NCBI GenBank assembly: GCA_937996765.1 | Contig: CALKUG010000443.1 | Location: forward strand, 1 to 5,541 | From: an uncultured Ignavibacteria bacterium | GTDB taxonomy: Bacteria > Bacteroidota > Ignavibacteria > Ignavibacteriales > Ignavibacteriaceae | Length of the DNA: 5,541 nucleotides | Reading direction: 5' to 3' | Part shown: positions 5,506 through 5,541 of the stretch, in pieces | Position numbering within the stretch: position 1 is the stretch's first letter | Layout of the letters: every line of letters starts with the position of its first letter | The notes under the pieces: model-generated | What the model saw: the letters and a program-made list of their open reading frames with translations, nothing else | Databases searched by the model: none | Told to the model about the DNA's origin: nothing | Translations under genes and position numbers: made by a program

Positions 5506-5541
5506 ATGTCGAAACCCTTTTTTATATTACCCGAATCGAGA
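5506..5541 (+). CDS. Possible start of a gene cut by the right edge
   Basis: From an ATG at 5506 the frame stays open to the window end and gives MSKPFFILPESR. It lies downstream of a terminator and a possible promoter. There is no Shine-Dalgarno sequence ahead of it, unlike most genes here. A GTG at 5496 in another frame is also open to the edge. With only 12 codons, neither coding status nor function can be judged. Confidence 0.3.
   Translation, partial: MSKPFFILPESR

Noticed and set aside
1..5541. CRISPR array, tRNA, insertion sequence ends, or diversity-generating retroelement repeats
   Set aside because: I found no regularly spaced repeats, cloverleaf, terminal inverted repeats, reverse transcriptase or template/variable repeat pair on reading both strands.

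Overview
The window looks like part of a short-tailed (podovirus-like) double-stranded DNA phage genome or prophage. Every convincing gene is on the + strand. The genes are packed with small gaps or short overlaps, and the gene order is that of a tail and DNA-ejection block followed by a lysis block. The host cannot be named from this sequence. Base composition is moderate by eye and most genes have clear Shine-Dalgarno sequences. One promoter-like site near the right end loosely resembles the Bacteroidota/Chlorobiota type, which is only a weak hint.

Layout: (1) 3-119, the C-terminal tail of a gene cut by the left edge. (2) 132-497, a 121-residue helical protein just before the nozzle gene, the usual place for a head-to-tail adaptor. 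(3) 526-2763, a 745-residue beta-rich protein that I read as the tail nozzle / tail tubular protein B family, with an internal domain duplication. (4) 2760-2981, a 73-residue protein of unknown function. (5) 2974-3600, a 208-residue protein resembling short ejection (internal virion) proteins. (6) 3631-4611, a 326-residue charged coiled-coil protein, probably a second virion or ejection protein. (7) 4676-5125, a protein with one membrane anchor and a coiled coil, possibly an inner spanin. (8) 5122-5355, a small two-helix membrane protein that is a good holin candidate. A strong hairpin terminator at 5398-5423 closes the unit. It is followed by a possible promoter and the possible start of another gene at the right edge.

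How the parts would work together: the adaptor-like protein and the nozzle would close the portal vertex and form the tail tube. The two helical proteins would be carried in the particle and help DNA cross the cell envelope. The last two membrane proteins would act at the end of infection in host lysis. No endolysin, portal, terminase, capsid or tail-fibre gene is visible in the window.

The most unusual signal is at the DNA level. The 7-mer GGGAGCA occurs 15 times (11 on the + strand, 4 on the - strand) by hand count, against under one expected by chance. It occurs in all three codon phases and also in two translation-start regions, so protein coding alone does not explain it. A Chi-like, uptake-like or other protein-recognised word is possible.
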